The position numbers and the translations under genes were made by a program. A stretch of 64,000 nt of DNA from Hyaloperonospora brassicae (Eukaryota; Oomycota; Peronosporomycetes; Peronosporales; Peronosporaceae). Location of the stretch: positions 62,001 to 126,000 of the forward strand of contig CANTFL010000988.1 in NCBI GenBank assembly GCA_947650285.1. Reading direction: 5' to 3'. Every line of letters begins with the position of its first letter. Position 1 is the stretch's first letter. Below, one piece after another: positions 22,710 to 34,411 of the stretch. The notes below the pieces were generated by a model. It ran no database searches and was not told where the DNA came from. It saw only the letters and a program-made list of their open reading frames with translations.

Positions 22710-23955
22710 ATGAAGCGCCGGCTGACCGACCGCGGCGCGCGCAAGCGGCTCGGCGCGTACGAAAAGCACGCGGAGATCGGGCGCGGCACGTACGGGACCG
22801 TGTACCTCGGGTACCACGCCGAGTCGCGCGCGCCGGTCGCGCTGAAGAAAGTGCTGGGGCCACTCCCTGCCGCCCGACACGAGGCCGCTATGCTCACAAA
22901 GTGTCGAGGCGCAGCGCACGTGGTGCAGGTGCGTTGGTGCAGGTCGATGCGTGGCAAAGGTGGGGCGGTGTCGGTGTGCTGTGTTGCTGACGCTTGTGCT
23001 GTGTTTCTGCTGTTGCTATGTGTGTGTGTGTGGCTGACTGGGGTTCTGGCTCTGGACTTGGCCGGGTGTGTAGCTCTTGGAGGTCGTGGAGCGCCGAGAG
23101 AAGCTCTACTTGGTCATGGAACACATGGACAGCGATCTCGAGACGCTGATTAGTGCGACAGCGAGCGTGCCGACGCTGGCGATTGCACAAGTGAAGGCGT
23201 ACTTGAAGATGCTGCTGCTTGGCGTGCACGAGCTGCACGCGCGTGGGATTCTCCATCGGGACTTGAAGCCCAATAACCTGTTGCTGTCCAAGACGCAGCG
23301 GTGTGCCAAGATCACGGACTTTGGCATGGCGACAGCGATCGAAGTGGCAAGTGGACACGAAGATGATTGGGACGATAGAGACACGGATGGGAAAGCTAGC
23401 GTCGAGGAGAAGGAGAACCCCAAGCGGTCGGTGCAAGTTATCACGAGGGCGTATCGGCCACCCGAGATCTTTTTCGGTCAAGAGAGATACGGCTGCGAAG
23501 TCGACATGTGGTCCGTCGGCTGCATCTTTGCCGAGATGCTGCTGCGTCGCCCGTTTGCCGATGGGTCCTCGGACATTGACCAGCTCAGCAAGATTTTCGC
23601 TGCGTTGGGATCTCCCCACGAGAACGGGTGGAGCGAAGCGAGTCAGTTGCCGTTTTACCTCCGGTTCAAGGACACGAAGCCGACACCGCTGGCAGAGCAA
23701 TTTCCCATGCTGTCAGCTGCTGGCGTTGATCTGCTGTCTCAGATGCTGCAGCTCGATCCGAAGAAACGTATCTCGGCGTCCAAGGCACTCGAGCATGAGT
23801 TTTTCAGCGAAGACCCCGAGCCGGCAGTTCCGTCCGATCTGCTAGTCGTAGACGTTCCTGACCGTGTCGAGTCGTCAGCTGCTGAGGGCACCGACGTCGT
23901 CGCCGCGTCAGACGCAAGCCATACATTTATGATCAAAGGTCGACGCCTTTTGTAG
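22710..23955 (+). CDS. CDK7-like (CDK-activating) protein kinase, 2 exons
   Basis: This is a Ser/Thr kinase of the CMGC group, 366 residues, exons 22710-22928 and 23074-23955, with a 145-bp GT-AG intron in phase 0. The P-loop is GRGTYGTVYLG and the VALKK lysine follows. Exon 2 has HRDLKPNNLLL, the DFG motif (ITDFGMA) and a VDMWSVGCIFAEMLLRRPF segment. The DIDQLSKIF...LGSP...W stretch and the FFSEDPEPAVP ending resemble CDK7 and Kin28, the TFIIH-associated CDK-activating kinases. Two oddities: the activation segment carries an acidic insert of about 25 residues, and the usual TRWYRAPE reads TRAYRPPE. The start is the first ATG; the frame is open upstream only to a GTG. No partner cyclin H or MAT1 gene is in view. 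CDK7 orthology is a strong inference from motifs. Confidence 0.85.
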
Positions 23956-24081
23956 ACACACACACACATGAGCCAACGAATGTGCTGAGCAAACTGCGTA
24001 TTGCCATCACTGCTGAGCCCACGCACGGATGGGTCGAATCTCTATACAAAGCAGCCGCACACGGCCACGGGACGTGCCCTC

Positions 24082-24665
24082 TCATCCCTTCTTGATCTTG
24101 GCTTCGTTGAAAATCACATGCTGTCGGACGATCGGGTCGTACTAAGCATACACACAAAATCACGCCGCACATCAGTCTCCAACCCTTCAGCGCCTTCCAC
24201 AAGTCCGAGTCAGACACTGACGTCGAGACTTACCTTGCGGAGCGAGAGCTTCCGCGTAACATTACGCGGGTTCTTTGACGTGGTGTAGAAGAACCTGTCC
24301 AAGCAGCAAGACAAGAGAGGAGAAGAAAATGGGTTGAGACAAACATCAGTCCGCGCCGCCGTTACGCGTACAGCAGTAGGTACGAACGGACGCACCCCGT
24401 GCCTGCTGCACTCAACATCTTGATCACCACGTTCTTGGCTTTGCCCTACGGGATCAACACAGCAAGAGATCAGGTCAATCGATGCTTCTCAATTGTGGGT
24501 CGTTTTGTGTAAGAGGTGAGAACGCAGCGGCTTTTGCATGTATTGCCATGGAAAAAACGCTGGTCAATAGCTCAGATCTCGTTTATACTGTCCAGTGCAC
24601 GTCCGTCGCTGCCACTCGCGCCTCCTTGCGTAAATGCATCGGCAAAGCCGCCGTACCTTGCCCAT
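24082..24665 (-). CDS. Ribosomal protein bL33, probably mitochondrial (4 small exons)
   Basis: A 59-residue protein is encoded by exons 24665-24657 (only ATG GGC AAG), 24445-24396, 24294-24234 and 24141-24082. All junctions are GT-AG and in frame. The product reads MGKGKAKNVVIKMLSAAGTG, then FFYTTSKNPRN, KLSLRK and YDPIVRQHVIFNEAKIKK, matching bacterial-type bL33 along its length (SSAGTG-x-FYTTxKN and KxDPxVRxHVxxxExKIK). It is a structural component of the large ribosomal subunit. Nuclear coding with introns points to mitoribosomes; no clear presequence is visible, which is usual for this family. It is convergent with the CDK7-like gene, the stop codons lying about 130 bp apart. Single exons are too short to show up as ORFs. 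Confidence 0.93.
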
Positions 24666-25344
24666 GATCGCTGGTGTGTGTGTCTGGGAAGTCAATGTCC
24701 ACCACAAAAGCCGTGGGGGTGGCCGTCGATGCGTTTGATTGGTTGGATCGTAGCGACGAGTTTTATCGAATCAGATGAGCGCCAGGCAACACCGTCGATG
24801 CTTCTGATGTTGCGCCACACCAATTACCGTCGTTGCCGATGTTTAGTGCGTGGTTCCGTATCGAATCAATGTTATTGCTAGTGGTGTTTGTAGACGATAT
24901 ATGTGCCACAACAACGAGGCTGTGCTAGCGTATCGGAGCTTGTTGTTGTCTGGTTATGTTGTTGTACTGCCAGAGCTCACTACCCGGCACGATCCGAGTT
25001 GATGGGACGTATGCACTGCAACTGTTGATGGACGAAATGTGTAACGGGGTTACACGTCGACTGGTAGTCGACAATAGGTGTGGTACACGGGAGAGGCTAA
25101 ATACACCTAGCATTATGACTAAATACACCGCGCGCCTATCCATTATACATAATGTTTATATGGTAGCAGCGGTGTCACATTCTATCCACGTCAATTCATA
25201 TATTACAGGATAAACTAGGTAGAAATGCACGTGCAGTACAGTCACGTCATGTCAATCCAAACAATTACAGAATAAGGTAATTAAAAATGCACCCGCGCCT
25301 AACCATTAGATTACGTGTCCTAGGTTGAGGAGAACGGACTTCTT
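24666..25344. other. Intergenic, base composition change
   Basis: No gene is visible. Upstream of the bL33 gene the DNA changes from GC-rich to AT-rich. This marks the border between the gene-bearing and retrotransposon-filled parts of the window. Confidence 0.5.
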
Positions 25345-27480
25345 CTATGGCGCGGGAGGAAGCTGGCGCCTTGTTAATGGGACCTGGGTCATCAACGGAG
25401 ACGTAAAGGTCTGAGAAGGATGAACTGCTTGCAGCTGTGTGCCATGTCGAGGGCCATGCAACGCTGGAGGTTCGTTACAGAGTGTAAGCTGTGACGACAC
25501 CTGGGATGTGCTCATGGTAATTAACGCATTGTCTGCTTGATCCAGCTCAATCAAAGCACGAGACGGACATTGGCGCCGGTCGTGACCAGGTCTGTGGCAG
25601 TGACTGCATTTTTTACTGCCACAATGACGCTTTTTTGCTGACGAGTCGGTGTTCTTCATGTCTCTCTCGGTGATCGAATCGGTGATCATCAAGTATTTCT
25701 TGGTGATCGAATCGATTACCATGACGTCTGTTATCACGTCAACCCTCTAATGAACGCGCACTGTCGTGTCGACTGTCTCTGCGGCGATTGGTCCATGAAT
25801 CTCGTCTGTGGCAATCGGACAGTCGATTGCTACTCATTCGGTCTCGTTGCTTCTTGAGATTTTCGCCTAGGAGCCGACGACTGAGAATCTGCTTCACTTG
25901 ATGTAAACCACCAAGTCGTTGCGGGTAGATGAAATTCGTCAAGTTATATTTTAACAGTTAAGCACGAATAGATGCACCTGATCTTCCGACTCGGCTCTAC
26001 TCTTCTCGTATTGAATCTGCGCTGCTCGTGCATATTCATTCGAGCGGAGGAGAAAGTCGCACACATGTTCGGATTTCTGACGCTTCGCTGATTATAACCG
26101 GGACCTTGCCAACTGATCGTACTGTTAACAGTAGTACTCCACAAACGCCTGGCTGATCAACTTCTATGTTTCCTGAGTTTTCTTCGGCAACTGTCGGTAC
26201 CAACTCTTGGCAGCCTTCCCCAGACGTAACTTAACTAATCCACACCAGTCGTTCTGAGGTTTGCACGTTCCTTTCATCTCGTAAGTGAACGTCTTAATCC
26301 ACTCGAGAGCTGCGTCGGACCGGTATCGGCTGCCCTCGAACTTAGCAATTTTCTCAAACGGGGCATGCGTTCGTATCGCAAGCACTTGTCGTCCTTCACT
26401 CAGAGATCCCTCAAAGCTCAGACGACGGTTGCATTTGCTTGTAGAATGACGACCACATTGTTGTCCAGTCCAATCTTCGTCGTCATCGTCGTCGTCTTCG
26501 TAGTAGTAGTAGGGTCCTCGTCCATCTTCTCCTCTCATTTCTGAACGCTTCCTTCTCGTCGGAGAGTATGACCTTGGTCTCTCCATGTAGATGTCCTCCA
26601 TGTAAGGCGATCACTTTACTCGAGAAATTGCCTCCGGTTCCGTTTCATCCTGCTCCCCTCTTTAAGCATTCGTCCACGATTGAGTCTCGCTCGTACTTGC
26701 TTTCGACTCATAACACGATGGTATCTGTACCTTCTCTTCCATCGAAAAGACGTCTCCATACAGCTGTTGCATCGTCATGTTAACGCTTGGAATCGCATCA
26801 ATTCAAAATGCGTCCCTGAGCTTGGCTATCCATCCCTTCGCCTCGTTGTCCACCGCTCGCGGGTTAGAGATTGCCTTATCCAGCTTGAGGTCCTGCAACT
26901 TCTTGCACTTGTATCTCATCGCGCGCGAGACGTAGACAGTGTACGACGAGAATGCATCAGTGCTCAAACCGGTGCAGGTCTTGTTCATTATGCAGCTGAG
27001 GTCCGACAATTTCGCTTAAGTAGACCGATCTATGTCGCACTGCTTGATCCACTTGCTCTTCTTCATCTCTTTGACAATTAGATGGAGGATCCGTTTCGCC
27101 TGGTGGGGTAGAGATCCCCTTTGGGGTCCTGACGATAGCGGATTAAAGCTCTCCTACACCCAGCCGCAACTCGTCGTCATCGAACTTTTCTTGATCAGCT
27201 TGCACAAAGTTTCTCATCGCTTGTACATGCGGCTACTTCATTACCTGTACGTGACTCACACGACCCGCGTGTATCACACGCTTTTCTTTGTCTTTTTCGA
27301 GTTCTTCTCCATTGTCGTACTCGTCTCTTCCATCTTGTTCCTCCTCCCCATGGTCACCTCCTTCAAACTCGTCGATCCCAGGTTCTCGTAACACTTCCAC
27401 CTTCACCTATGTGTCGTTCCTTACCGCCTGGATCGACCTAGCACTCGACGTTCACCCAGAATTCGCTGAGATCCCACCGC
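25345..27480 (-). pseudogene. Decayed Ty3/Gypsy gag
   Basis: Broken minus-strand frames read in order like one gag protein. The start region (27400-27160) is acidic. Then come 27009-26803 and 26601-26164, with FEGSRYRSDAALEWIKTFTYEM and KAAKSWYRQLPKKT, the usual gypsy capsid pattern. Next are 26144-25944 and 25942-25739 (basic), and 25737-25345 with a CCHC zinc knuckle (CSHCHRPGHDRRQC). Frames change and stops intervene at least four times. No pol follows to the left, so this is a truncated relic. The family differs from the elements at 30.5-47.6 kb, whose gag has another sequence. Confidence 0.75.
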
Positions 27481-27553
27481 TCGCTAGTGACAAATAGATG
27501 ACTATTTCGCTCGTAGTTGGTTGTTTGTTACCTGTTAAACTATCGCAAACCCA

Positions 27554-27575
27554 GAATTCCCGTGTCGCGGGACCA
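27554..27575 (-). other. tRNA primer-binding-like site
   Basis: On the minus strand this reads TGGTCCCGCGACACGGG followed by AATTC. Its complement looks like a tRNA 3' end (T-arm, acceptor strand, ACCA). It lies upstream of the decayed gag, where a primer-binding site is expected, so the 5' LTR should start immediately to the right; I cannot fix LTR ends. Confidence 0.45.
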
Positions 27576-27599
27576 GTAGTAGTATAGTAGTTAGCACAA

Positions 27600-29580
27600 A
27601 CACAACAATCGCCGATCTTAGTCGGCGCAATGCGCTGGTACGTTAGGAACAATCCATACGTGGTTTACCCCTATTGGGCCCATTTCTGTCTCTCGCCCAA
27701 CCAATTCCTTACAACCAATGCGTTACAACCAATTCCTTTAGAGGACTGACTGAGCGCAGTAGCCTTGAAACCTCTATCTTCCTTTGGCTTCACACCAAAG
27801 TATGGAAGCCGACGCTTACGCGTTTTGACAGGTCACCGGGCGCAGTGTACGCTCGACTAGAAGATATTCGGCGCCTTCGGCTGAGTCCCACCGGCTTGTC
27901 GTTCGACAAGACTTTCAGCAGTGCCGTCTTGTGGGTCACAGGCTTGTCACTTTACAAGACTTACAGCGGCCCCATCCCTAGGCTTACCGGCTCGACGACG
28001 AAGATACTTCTTCTTTCGATCGTAGCGAGCGCTGCCCTACCCGGGCCTTCCTAAACTCTTGGCGCTACCAGTCGATACCTCTACAAGCTATGCCTATCGA
28101 GGTTCGACGGCGGCATAATCTAGCCCAAGCAGGGACTTACCTTAATTGTACGCGTGTCTTGAACTTAGGAAATTCTGCACTTTATTAATTATTTCTTATT
28201 CTCCCCCTGATATCAAAATGACTTTTAAGTGGACCTCAGTCGTTCCCCTCATCCTCCTATACGAATACCTGGTGATGGACCATTCATCATCTTGCTATCT
28301 CGTCGAGCCTTGACTTGCAGTCTTGACTCGTCGAAGAATTTCTCGTCGAGTCTTCTCTCGTCGAGTTTCTCATATGTTGAACCATGGTTGGTCATGTCAA
28401 CGCGCTCCAGTTTCTCTCGTCGGGTTTACCCCTCCTATAATCATGTCAATAGTAGGGAATACAACATGTTAAAAATCCTTACACCACACCAGAAGGTCAA
28501 GTAGAATAGGTAGATCAAGTATATGCCTCTTCGACAACATGACGTGAGGGCCGATCACAGAAACCCGAATAGAGCCTCATCCTCGCGAAAGATTTCTATT
28601 AATGAGCGAAGAATTCAGCGGAACCCCAATCAATATTAGTCACGGTAGTATTTATTATGAACTCAAGTCCACAGAGAAGGGTACAACCAATCCTGCCGAC
28701 GGGCACAAAACGCAGATTAAACGAGAACGGCCATCAATTTGATAGTAGGTTGTCTGGGAGCCAGTGAATGCACATGATAAATCAACAAATTGTGATCCCA
28801 ATCGAGCACCGACGCACGTGTGCACGTGAAATTGATAGAACATCGCGTTTTTCAGGTCTGTCAGTGTTTTAATTATACGTCGAGGATATAAAGATAAAGG
28901 TAGACTTTAAGTTGTCTACTGCATGATGATGATATGATATAGAGAGCGGCGGGATATATTCGCTCCTTGGATTAAGAGGACATTCTGACATATGATACGG
29001 AGAGATATGGACGCCACGTAATCCAGTAATTGATTAAGGACCTTCGAGACGGATGTCATATATGCATTATATCAGCGTGAAGTTGTCGTGCCGTTAAACA
29101 TGGCTGCTGTAGTGGTGACACATAAAACCATCGCAAAGAATTTACCGTATTTCTTTGTTTTCTAAAAGAAGCGCATGGTGTGTATATTTAACTTAATCAA
29201 CCTTTTTAAATATCGTCGGACCCAGCTACAGAAAAAGTAGAATCGTATGCACCCTTTCGTGTCTGTAGCTTCAACGGTACCTGCAACGAGATCAGCACGT
29301 GACATAGCATTATTATCAAAATGATCACTTGGAACATGATCTTATTTGAACATGAATCAATAGAACCTGGTTAAGTGTTTATGGAATTTTTCATAAGCAT
29401 AAATTTCTTTGGACGTTCCACTTTGTTGGTTGATAATAGCCTTGATCATCCAAAATAGTTACACATTGCTGTTTAACGCGCAAGATGGATGGCGAGCGAT
29501 AAACACTTATACGAGATCGTACTTTACTAAAGTTTAGTAAAGAAAAAAAAGTTGACCAAAATAAAGATATCTGTATTATA
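27600..29580. other. AT-rich intergenic, possible LTR of the decayed element
   Basis: No gene is visible. The portion to about 28200 probably includes the 5' LTR of the decayed minus-strand element, suggested only by the primer-like site. From 28200 to 29580 I see no structure I can name. Confidence 0.35.
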
Positions 29581-29720
29581 TACATGTTTCCATTTGCCCT
29601 AATTCAGGGCTTCCTGATCTCCGTCTTCTACCTCGCGCTTCTTCACTCTTATGCGTACGTGACGTTCGGTAGTACGCTTTCTTGTGCTAAAAACACTGTA
29701 GGGATTACCTGTAATCGGTA
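29580..29720 (+). repeat. Degenerate LTR relic related to the 30.5-47.6 kb family
   Basis: The stretch resembles the end of the LTR at 30545-30963 in order: a pyrimidine-rich piece, CGCGCTTCTTCAC, then CGTACGTGACGTTCGG versus TGTACGTGACGTCGGG in the LTR. Identity is patchy. It may be an old solo LTR or a fragment. Confidence 0.4.
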
Positions 29721-30267
29721 CCAGCGTGCCCGTTACACTACACCTATCGGAAGTGAGACACATTTTCTCTTAATTTGGTTTCGTCAACATACCGTCTTTG
29801 TAAACGATGGTTAACATTAGGCGCTACTAATTACGGTACGGTACGTCTACCCTGTGGTGTACTAGTTCGTAAAATATGTGTCGAACCAGGTACGTTTTCT
29901 GTGTAACTATAGTTCTAGAGCCGCTTAAAATATACGCTTTATAATTTACTCATTACTAGAGCAAATCTTGCATGTGAAGTAGTCCGACGGGATGTACCCT
30001 ATTCATACATAACCAATCAATCGTCAGGTCTCATTATGATCTAGAGGAAGAAATGTGCTTTGTTTGGACTTTTGAAATACTAACATAGGAGGTATTAATA
30101 ATATATCCACTCTTGATCACCTGGTTCCCATTGATTGACTAAATTGTTTAGTTTCATGTACCAGAACTTTAAGTTCGTGAGCTCGTTGGCCCATTAAGTC
30201 GTTATTATATGATTGAATTGATTTTTTAGGTCATTTTTCATGTTGACACTTCAAGTCAGATTTTGTC

Positions 30268-30365
30268 TACCAACAGAGTGGATCCTTGAGCTTAAACCTA
30301 CTTCTGAGAAAGAGCAATCAAGACTATATAGGCTTCCAACAGAGTGGCTCCTCGAGCATAAGCCT
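30268..30365. repeat. Short diverged tandem duplication
   Basis: Two copies of about 37 bp starting CCAACAGAGTGG and spaced 62 bp apart lie in otherwise featureless AT-rich DNA (29720-30544), just left of element 1. Confidence 0.7.
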
Positions 30366-30544
30366 AATTATGGTAAGGAGTGGTAGAACCGCTACAATGC
30401 AGGATTACATTCGAAGTCGCAGATGCAACATGTTGTAAGAATATCCTTTAAAATTGTAAAAGCAAAATGCATTTGAGCTACTTTTATAACGAATTTTATG
30501 ACCATGGGCAGGCATTGTGTATTAAGGTGACCTTGTTCCATACA

Positions 30545-30963
30545 AATTGATATATTTGTATCAATTTTTGAACATTATCTATATAGATAATGTTCAATTG
30601 ACATTACTCGTAAGGAGTAAGATTGAAGGAATATTACCCCAGAGGGTAAAGTTTCTTTGATGGGTTGCTCTACCTGATGGTTGATGTTCACGTTACATCA
30701 ACCAGATTAACCACCAATCGCTTCTGGACGTGCGCATTGGGTGATGAGCAAGAAACCCACATGGGATATTGTAGTTTAATATAGATAGCTCAAGACAAAG
30801 ATGCTTTAATACGAAACATAACTATATTCGATACAATTCTACTTTTCCCTTAGACAGAGCTTTCGAGTTCTGCCTACTTCGCTGCGCTTCTTCACGCCAC
30901 GTGTACGTGACGTCGGGTGCATACAACCTTGTGTTGAATTGACACAAGGCGTGCCTCGTTACA
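30545..30963 (+). repeat. 5' LTR of element 1 (5'-truncated)
   Basis: Matches the 3' LTR at 38245-38693 except for the missing first ~30 bases. It ends CGTTACA, the inverse of the TGTAACG start in the other LTRs. TGG follows two bases later, a possible primer site. Confidence 0.85.
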
Positions 30964-31014
30964 CCTGGCATCAATCTTGGAGTCCGTCCAGCAACCACAA
31001 CCACCTCATCCGAC

Positions 31015-32067
31015 ATGAACCTATTGGATAGGGAGGAGAGCTTTCACCTTACGCGTGAAGGCTTTGACCATTTGAGTGACATCGAATGGAGGGCGGTAGA
31101 ACGAATGCGTTCTACGGTCGGCTAATTTGCCGTCATCGCCATGTTGGAGTCTATCGACAGGGACCAACAACATGCCAATGTAGCCAGGTTTATTCGAAAT
31201 GAACTTGTCGCCGAAAGAGAAAAGGTAGCCTTGCTTCGCCAGCAAGACTTTCAACAGGCCGAGTAGTTGAGAGAACTTGGTGCTCAACAGACAGAGCTGT
31301 TGAGACAGCAGCACTTGAATTCTGCTGTGAGCGGAACGACACACACGCGTCATCCCGAAATCTTGAAGATTGATATCCCCAAGTAAAGAGGAGTCGAGGA
31401 AGCCTCCCTGTTGTTATGGTTCGTCGAATCAGACAGAGCCGTAAAGGCACGTCGTATCGACGATGATCAAATTAAACTAACATTTGCTCAATCCCACTTG
31501 TCAGGACATGCCAAGACTTGGGCCTTAGGGCTCGAGATGAGCGACCCATATGCTTTCGGATCGCTAGAAGCCTTTAAAAACCGGCTCAAACAAACGTTTG
31601 AACCTCCTCGGGCTGTGTTCAGGGCTCGATCTGAGCTCCTGAAACTCAAACAGGGTGAGCGCGATGTGCGCGCTTATGCTCAGCATATACGACTCCTCGC
31701 GAGTAGTATAACTGCTAACCCTGTACATAAACACACGTTGATTACTGTGTTCATACAAGGGCTCGCAGATGGTCCCGTCAGGAATCACCTGTTCCGCTTA
31801 GATCTGGATACGCTTGAACAAGCAACCGCGGCTGCGGAACAGGAACAGGAAGAATTTAGCATGATACAGGCTCGTGCTAGCTCTAGCTCATATCGTCCAC
31901 CGAGACGACTAGAGACTGGACGTCCAGAACCCATGGACCTCTGTTATGTTGAGAGCGAGAGACCTTGCTCTTCAAACAGCAAGCGATTGCAAAAGTGCAA
32001 TCGTTGTCAGAAGCTAGGACACTACGCTTACGAATGTAGTGCCCTACTCAGTACCGACCAGTACTGA
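31015..32067 (+). pseudogene. gag of element 1 (three stop codons)
   Basis: From ATG 31015 one frame runs to 32067, interrupted by stops near 31120, 31264 and 31383. It has the expected gag layout: an N-terminal helical region with many Gln/Glu, then the capsid part (DDDQIKLTFAQSHLSGHAK, LKQGERDVRAYAQHIRLL) and a CCHC zinc knuckle CNRCQKLGHYAYEC at 31996-32037. Element 2 lacks the first stop but shares the second. The capsid and nucleocapsid half (31411-32067) is uninterrupted. Confidence 0.85.
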
Positions 32068-32117
32068 GCGAAATGAGCAACCGTTTGACAGGAAGAGCAA
32101 TTGTCGTAGGTCCAAAG

Positions 32118-32420
32118 CTATTCCGAAATCGCAACAGCGAAGCGGACCATCAAAAAATGGTCGGGGTCAGTATTAGCGGAGCGCCCTACTGATCCAGTAA
32201 TCTCAAGAGGATTTGCAAATCTCTTGACGAAAGTTGCTCCAGATACACAATTGATATGTGGCTTTGCACCTGGTGATGAAGTGACACTCATCAGCTTGAA
32301 TTTACAAGCGACAAACAATTTGTCACTCCGTGCTCTAGTTGACTGTGGGGCGACGAACAACTTTGTTCGTCGCCAGTCACTATAGGGTCGTAGGCTCAAG
32401 TTCGTTGAGCGCGACATCCC
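32118..32420 (+). pseudogene. Retroviral-type aspartic protease region, element 1
   Basis: The protease motif reads LVDCGATNNFVRRQSL: Asp at 32341 is followed by Cys-Gly where DSG or DTG is usual. A stop directly follows QSL. The same motif and the same stop occur in elements 2 and 3. Whether DCG is active is not known to me. Confidence 0.7.
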
Positions 32421-32600
32421 TTCAACGAGGATGAGAGTGCGTCTCGCTACAGGCGCATCGATAACCGTTGGAAAACGTTGAGTGGGAATTTACTACACGT
32501 TAGAGGGCGAACAGTACGATGATGATTTCATCGCACTGGATCTGGATGACAATTTGATGTCATCCTGGGATTACCTTGGCTCAGAAGGTACCAGTCAAGG

Positions 32601-33122
32601 GTGAGCTGGCAGCATCGATCCGTGAAGATGCCTGCCGCTTGTTTATCAGATGGTCATCTAATGAACATCATGGAGCGTCTACAAGCGTGCGGATATACTG
32701 CGAATGAGTGCGATGGCCTCACTTGCGGTACAGTCGTTTGCACTACAACACAAGACCTCAGTGTAGATGATCACTACACTGTGGAGCAAGCTCTTAGCGG
32801 CTGTACAGAAGTACAGACAGAGCCGAAGGCTAATCACTCGAATAAGTCGAGTGGGTCGGGACATGGATGTATGCCTGGCGGGCAACATCCTAGAAAGAAG
32901 AAACCCGTTGCGACCAAAGGACAACACGGTCATCCTATTTCGACTGAAGAGTCGACCGTAGAGTATCAGTCCCTGAATGGGGTGGCACATCCACCGTCGG
33001 AAGACGTCGAGGGAATAATTCTCCACGTTCAAGAGAAAGGAATTCCTTTAGAGTTACGTGCTGATGAATTAGGCCCTCAAAAACATGTTGAACAAGTTGC
33101 CAGGAAGAAACCGGGACGTTGA
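32601..33122 (+). pseudogene. Protease-RT linker of pol, element 1 (open segment)
   Basis: A 173-codon open segment follows the protease (VSWQHRSVKMPA, DGHLMN, a Cys-containing stretch, then a hydrophilic basic linker). It is the part of pol between protease and RT. It is nearly identical in all three elements, including element 3, whose neighbouring regions are far more diverged. Confidence 0.65.
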
Positions 33123-33235
33123 ACGTCTTGGTAAATGAAGGATCAAGTATAAGCGCTTATACAATTGATCTGATTGTGCCTTCGAAGTTAACTTCGGAGA
33201 TAACTCAATTGACAACGCTTTAACCCAAACGGTTC

Positions 33236-34309
33236 TTGCGTGATCCGCGTAGTGACAAGGTCAAGCATATCTGCATACTCGCCACAGAGGATGAGTATGT
33301 GGCCGATGTTCGGTCGGCAACAGTGTTTGCTGAAAGCGAACGGGTTCTCAGCAGCTCATTGATGGACGAAAATTTCTTCGAGGAGAAGACTCGGATTGAG
33401 CGATCCACGTCTCAATCCTGGGAGTCGATTCAGGCAAATCCTTTGTATGAGGATTTGATCGTATTCAAGGATGTTTTCCCTGAATCCGTACCCTGCGAGC
33501 TGCCTAAGGATAAAGGCACTTGACACGAGATCGAGCTCAAACCAGGCTCGAAGTACTGTGGCATGAAGCGGTGGCCACTGCCTCGTGAACAAGTCCTAGC
33601 GATCGACAAGTTATTTGCTGATCGCTTTGCAGCGGGACATGGTAGGGAATCGACATCCACTCACAGCTCTCCGACCTTCTGCGTGCATAAAGACACAGGA
33701 GGGTGTCAGATAGTGCACGAATTCAACAAGTTGAATGCTGCAACGGTACCGTTTTAGACGCCAATAATGAGGTCGTACGTAATTGTAGATGGTATGTATA
33801 CTACCATCATCTCTTCCATGAATCTGATGAATGGATTCTATCGATTCCTCATGCGTGAACGGGACATCCCGTACACGGCAGTGAGCACTCCCATTGGTAT
33901 AATGTGGGATTGGCTAGTGATACCACATGGCTGATTAACGCCCCTGCAACATTTAACAAATGTGTTACAAATATGTTAAGAACGGTGCGAGATTTCGCAC
34001 TAAGTTACTTTGACGATGTGTTCGTCCATAGTCGGGGTATGGACGGGAAGACGGACGTTAAAGTTTATAGAACGCACGTTCGTCAGGTTCTTCAACGTAT
34101 GCGCAAGCATAAGTTGTACGCCATCCTCAAGAAGGGAAATATATGCGGCTAGAGAAATACCACTTCTCGGGTGTATCGTGGGTAAACACGGCGTGCGCCC
34201 TGATCCCGAAAATATCAAGGCGACCACCGACTGGCCTGTGCCAGTCGATGTCAAGGGACTAAGGAAGTTCCTTGGACTATCGGCGTACTCGCACAAATAC
34301 TCGCGCTAA
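33236..34309 (+). pseudogene. Reverse transcriptase of element 1 (decayed)
   Basis: RT pieces appear in order: ELKPGSK-like and PLPREQ region at 33530-33610, HKDTGGCQIVHEFNKLNAATV at 33690-33750, NLMNGFYRF near 33825, and the catalytic box as YFDDVFVHSR near 34005. Stops interrupt after NAATVPF and within the substrate-binding part, and a frameshift lies near 34100. It cannot make active enzyme. Confidence 0.85.
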
Positions 34310-34411
34310 TACTCCGAGATGACTATGTATCTTTCTTGTTTACTTAAGAAAAATGTGAAGTAGTCATGGAACACTGACTGTCAGCGTTCCTTCGAAGGTA
34401 TCAAGCAGATC

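Noticed and set aside
22894..23700. 268-codon minus-strand frame across the kinase gene
   Set aside because: It is the antisense shadow of conserved kinase codons and spans the intron; no motif.
27576..28200. Full LTR of the decayed gag element
   Set aside because: A purine-rich stretch near 28205 and the primer-like site at 27554 suggest limits, but no TG...CA ends or second copy could be found, so LTR borders are not called.
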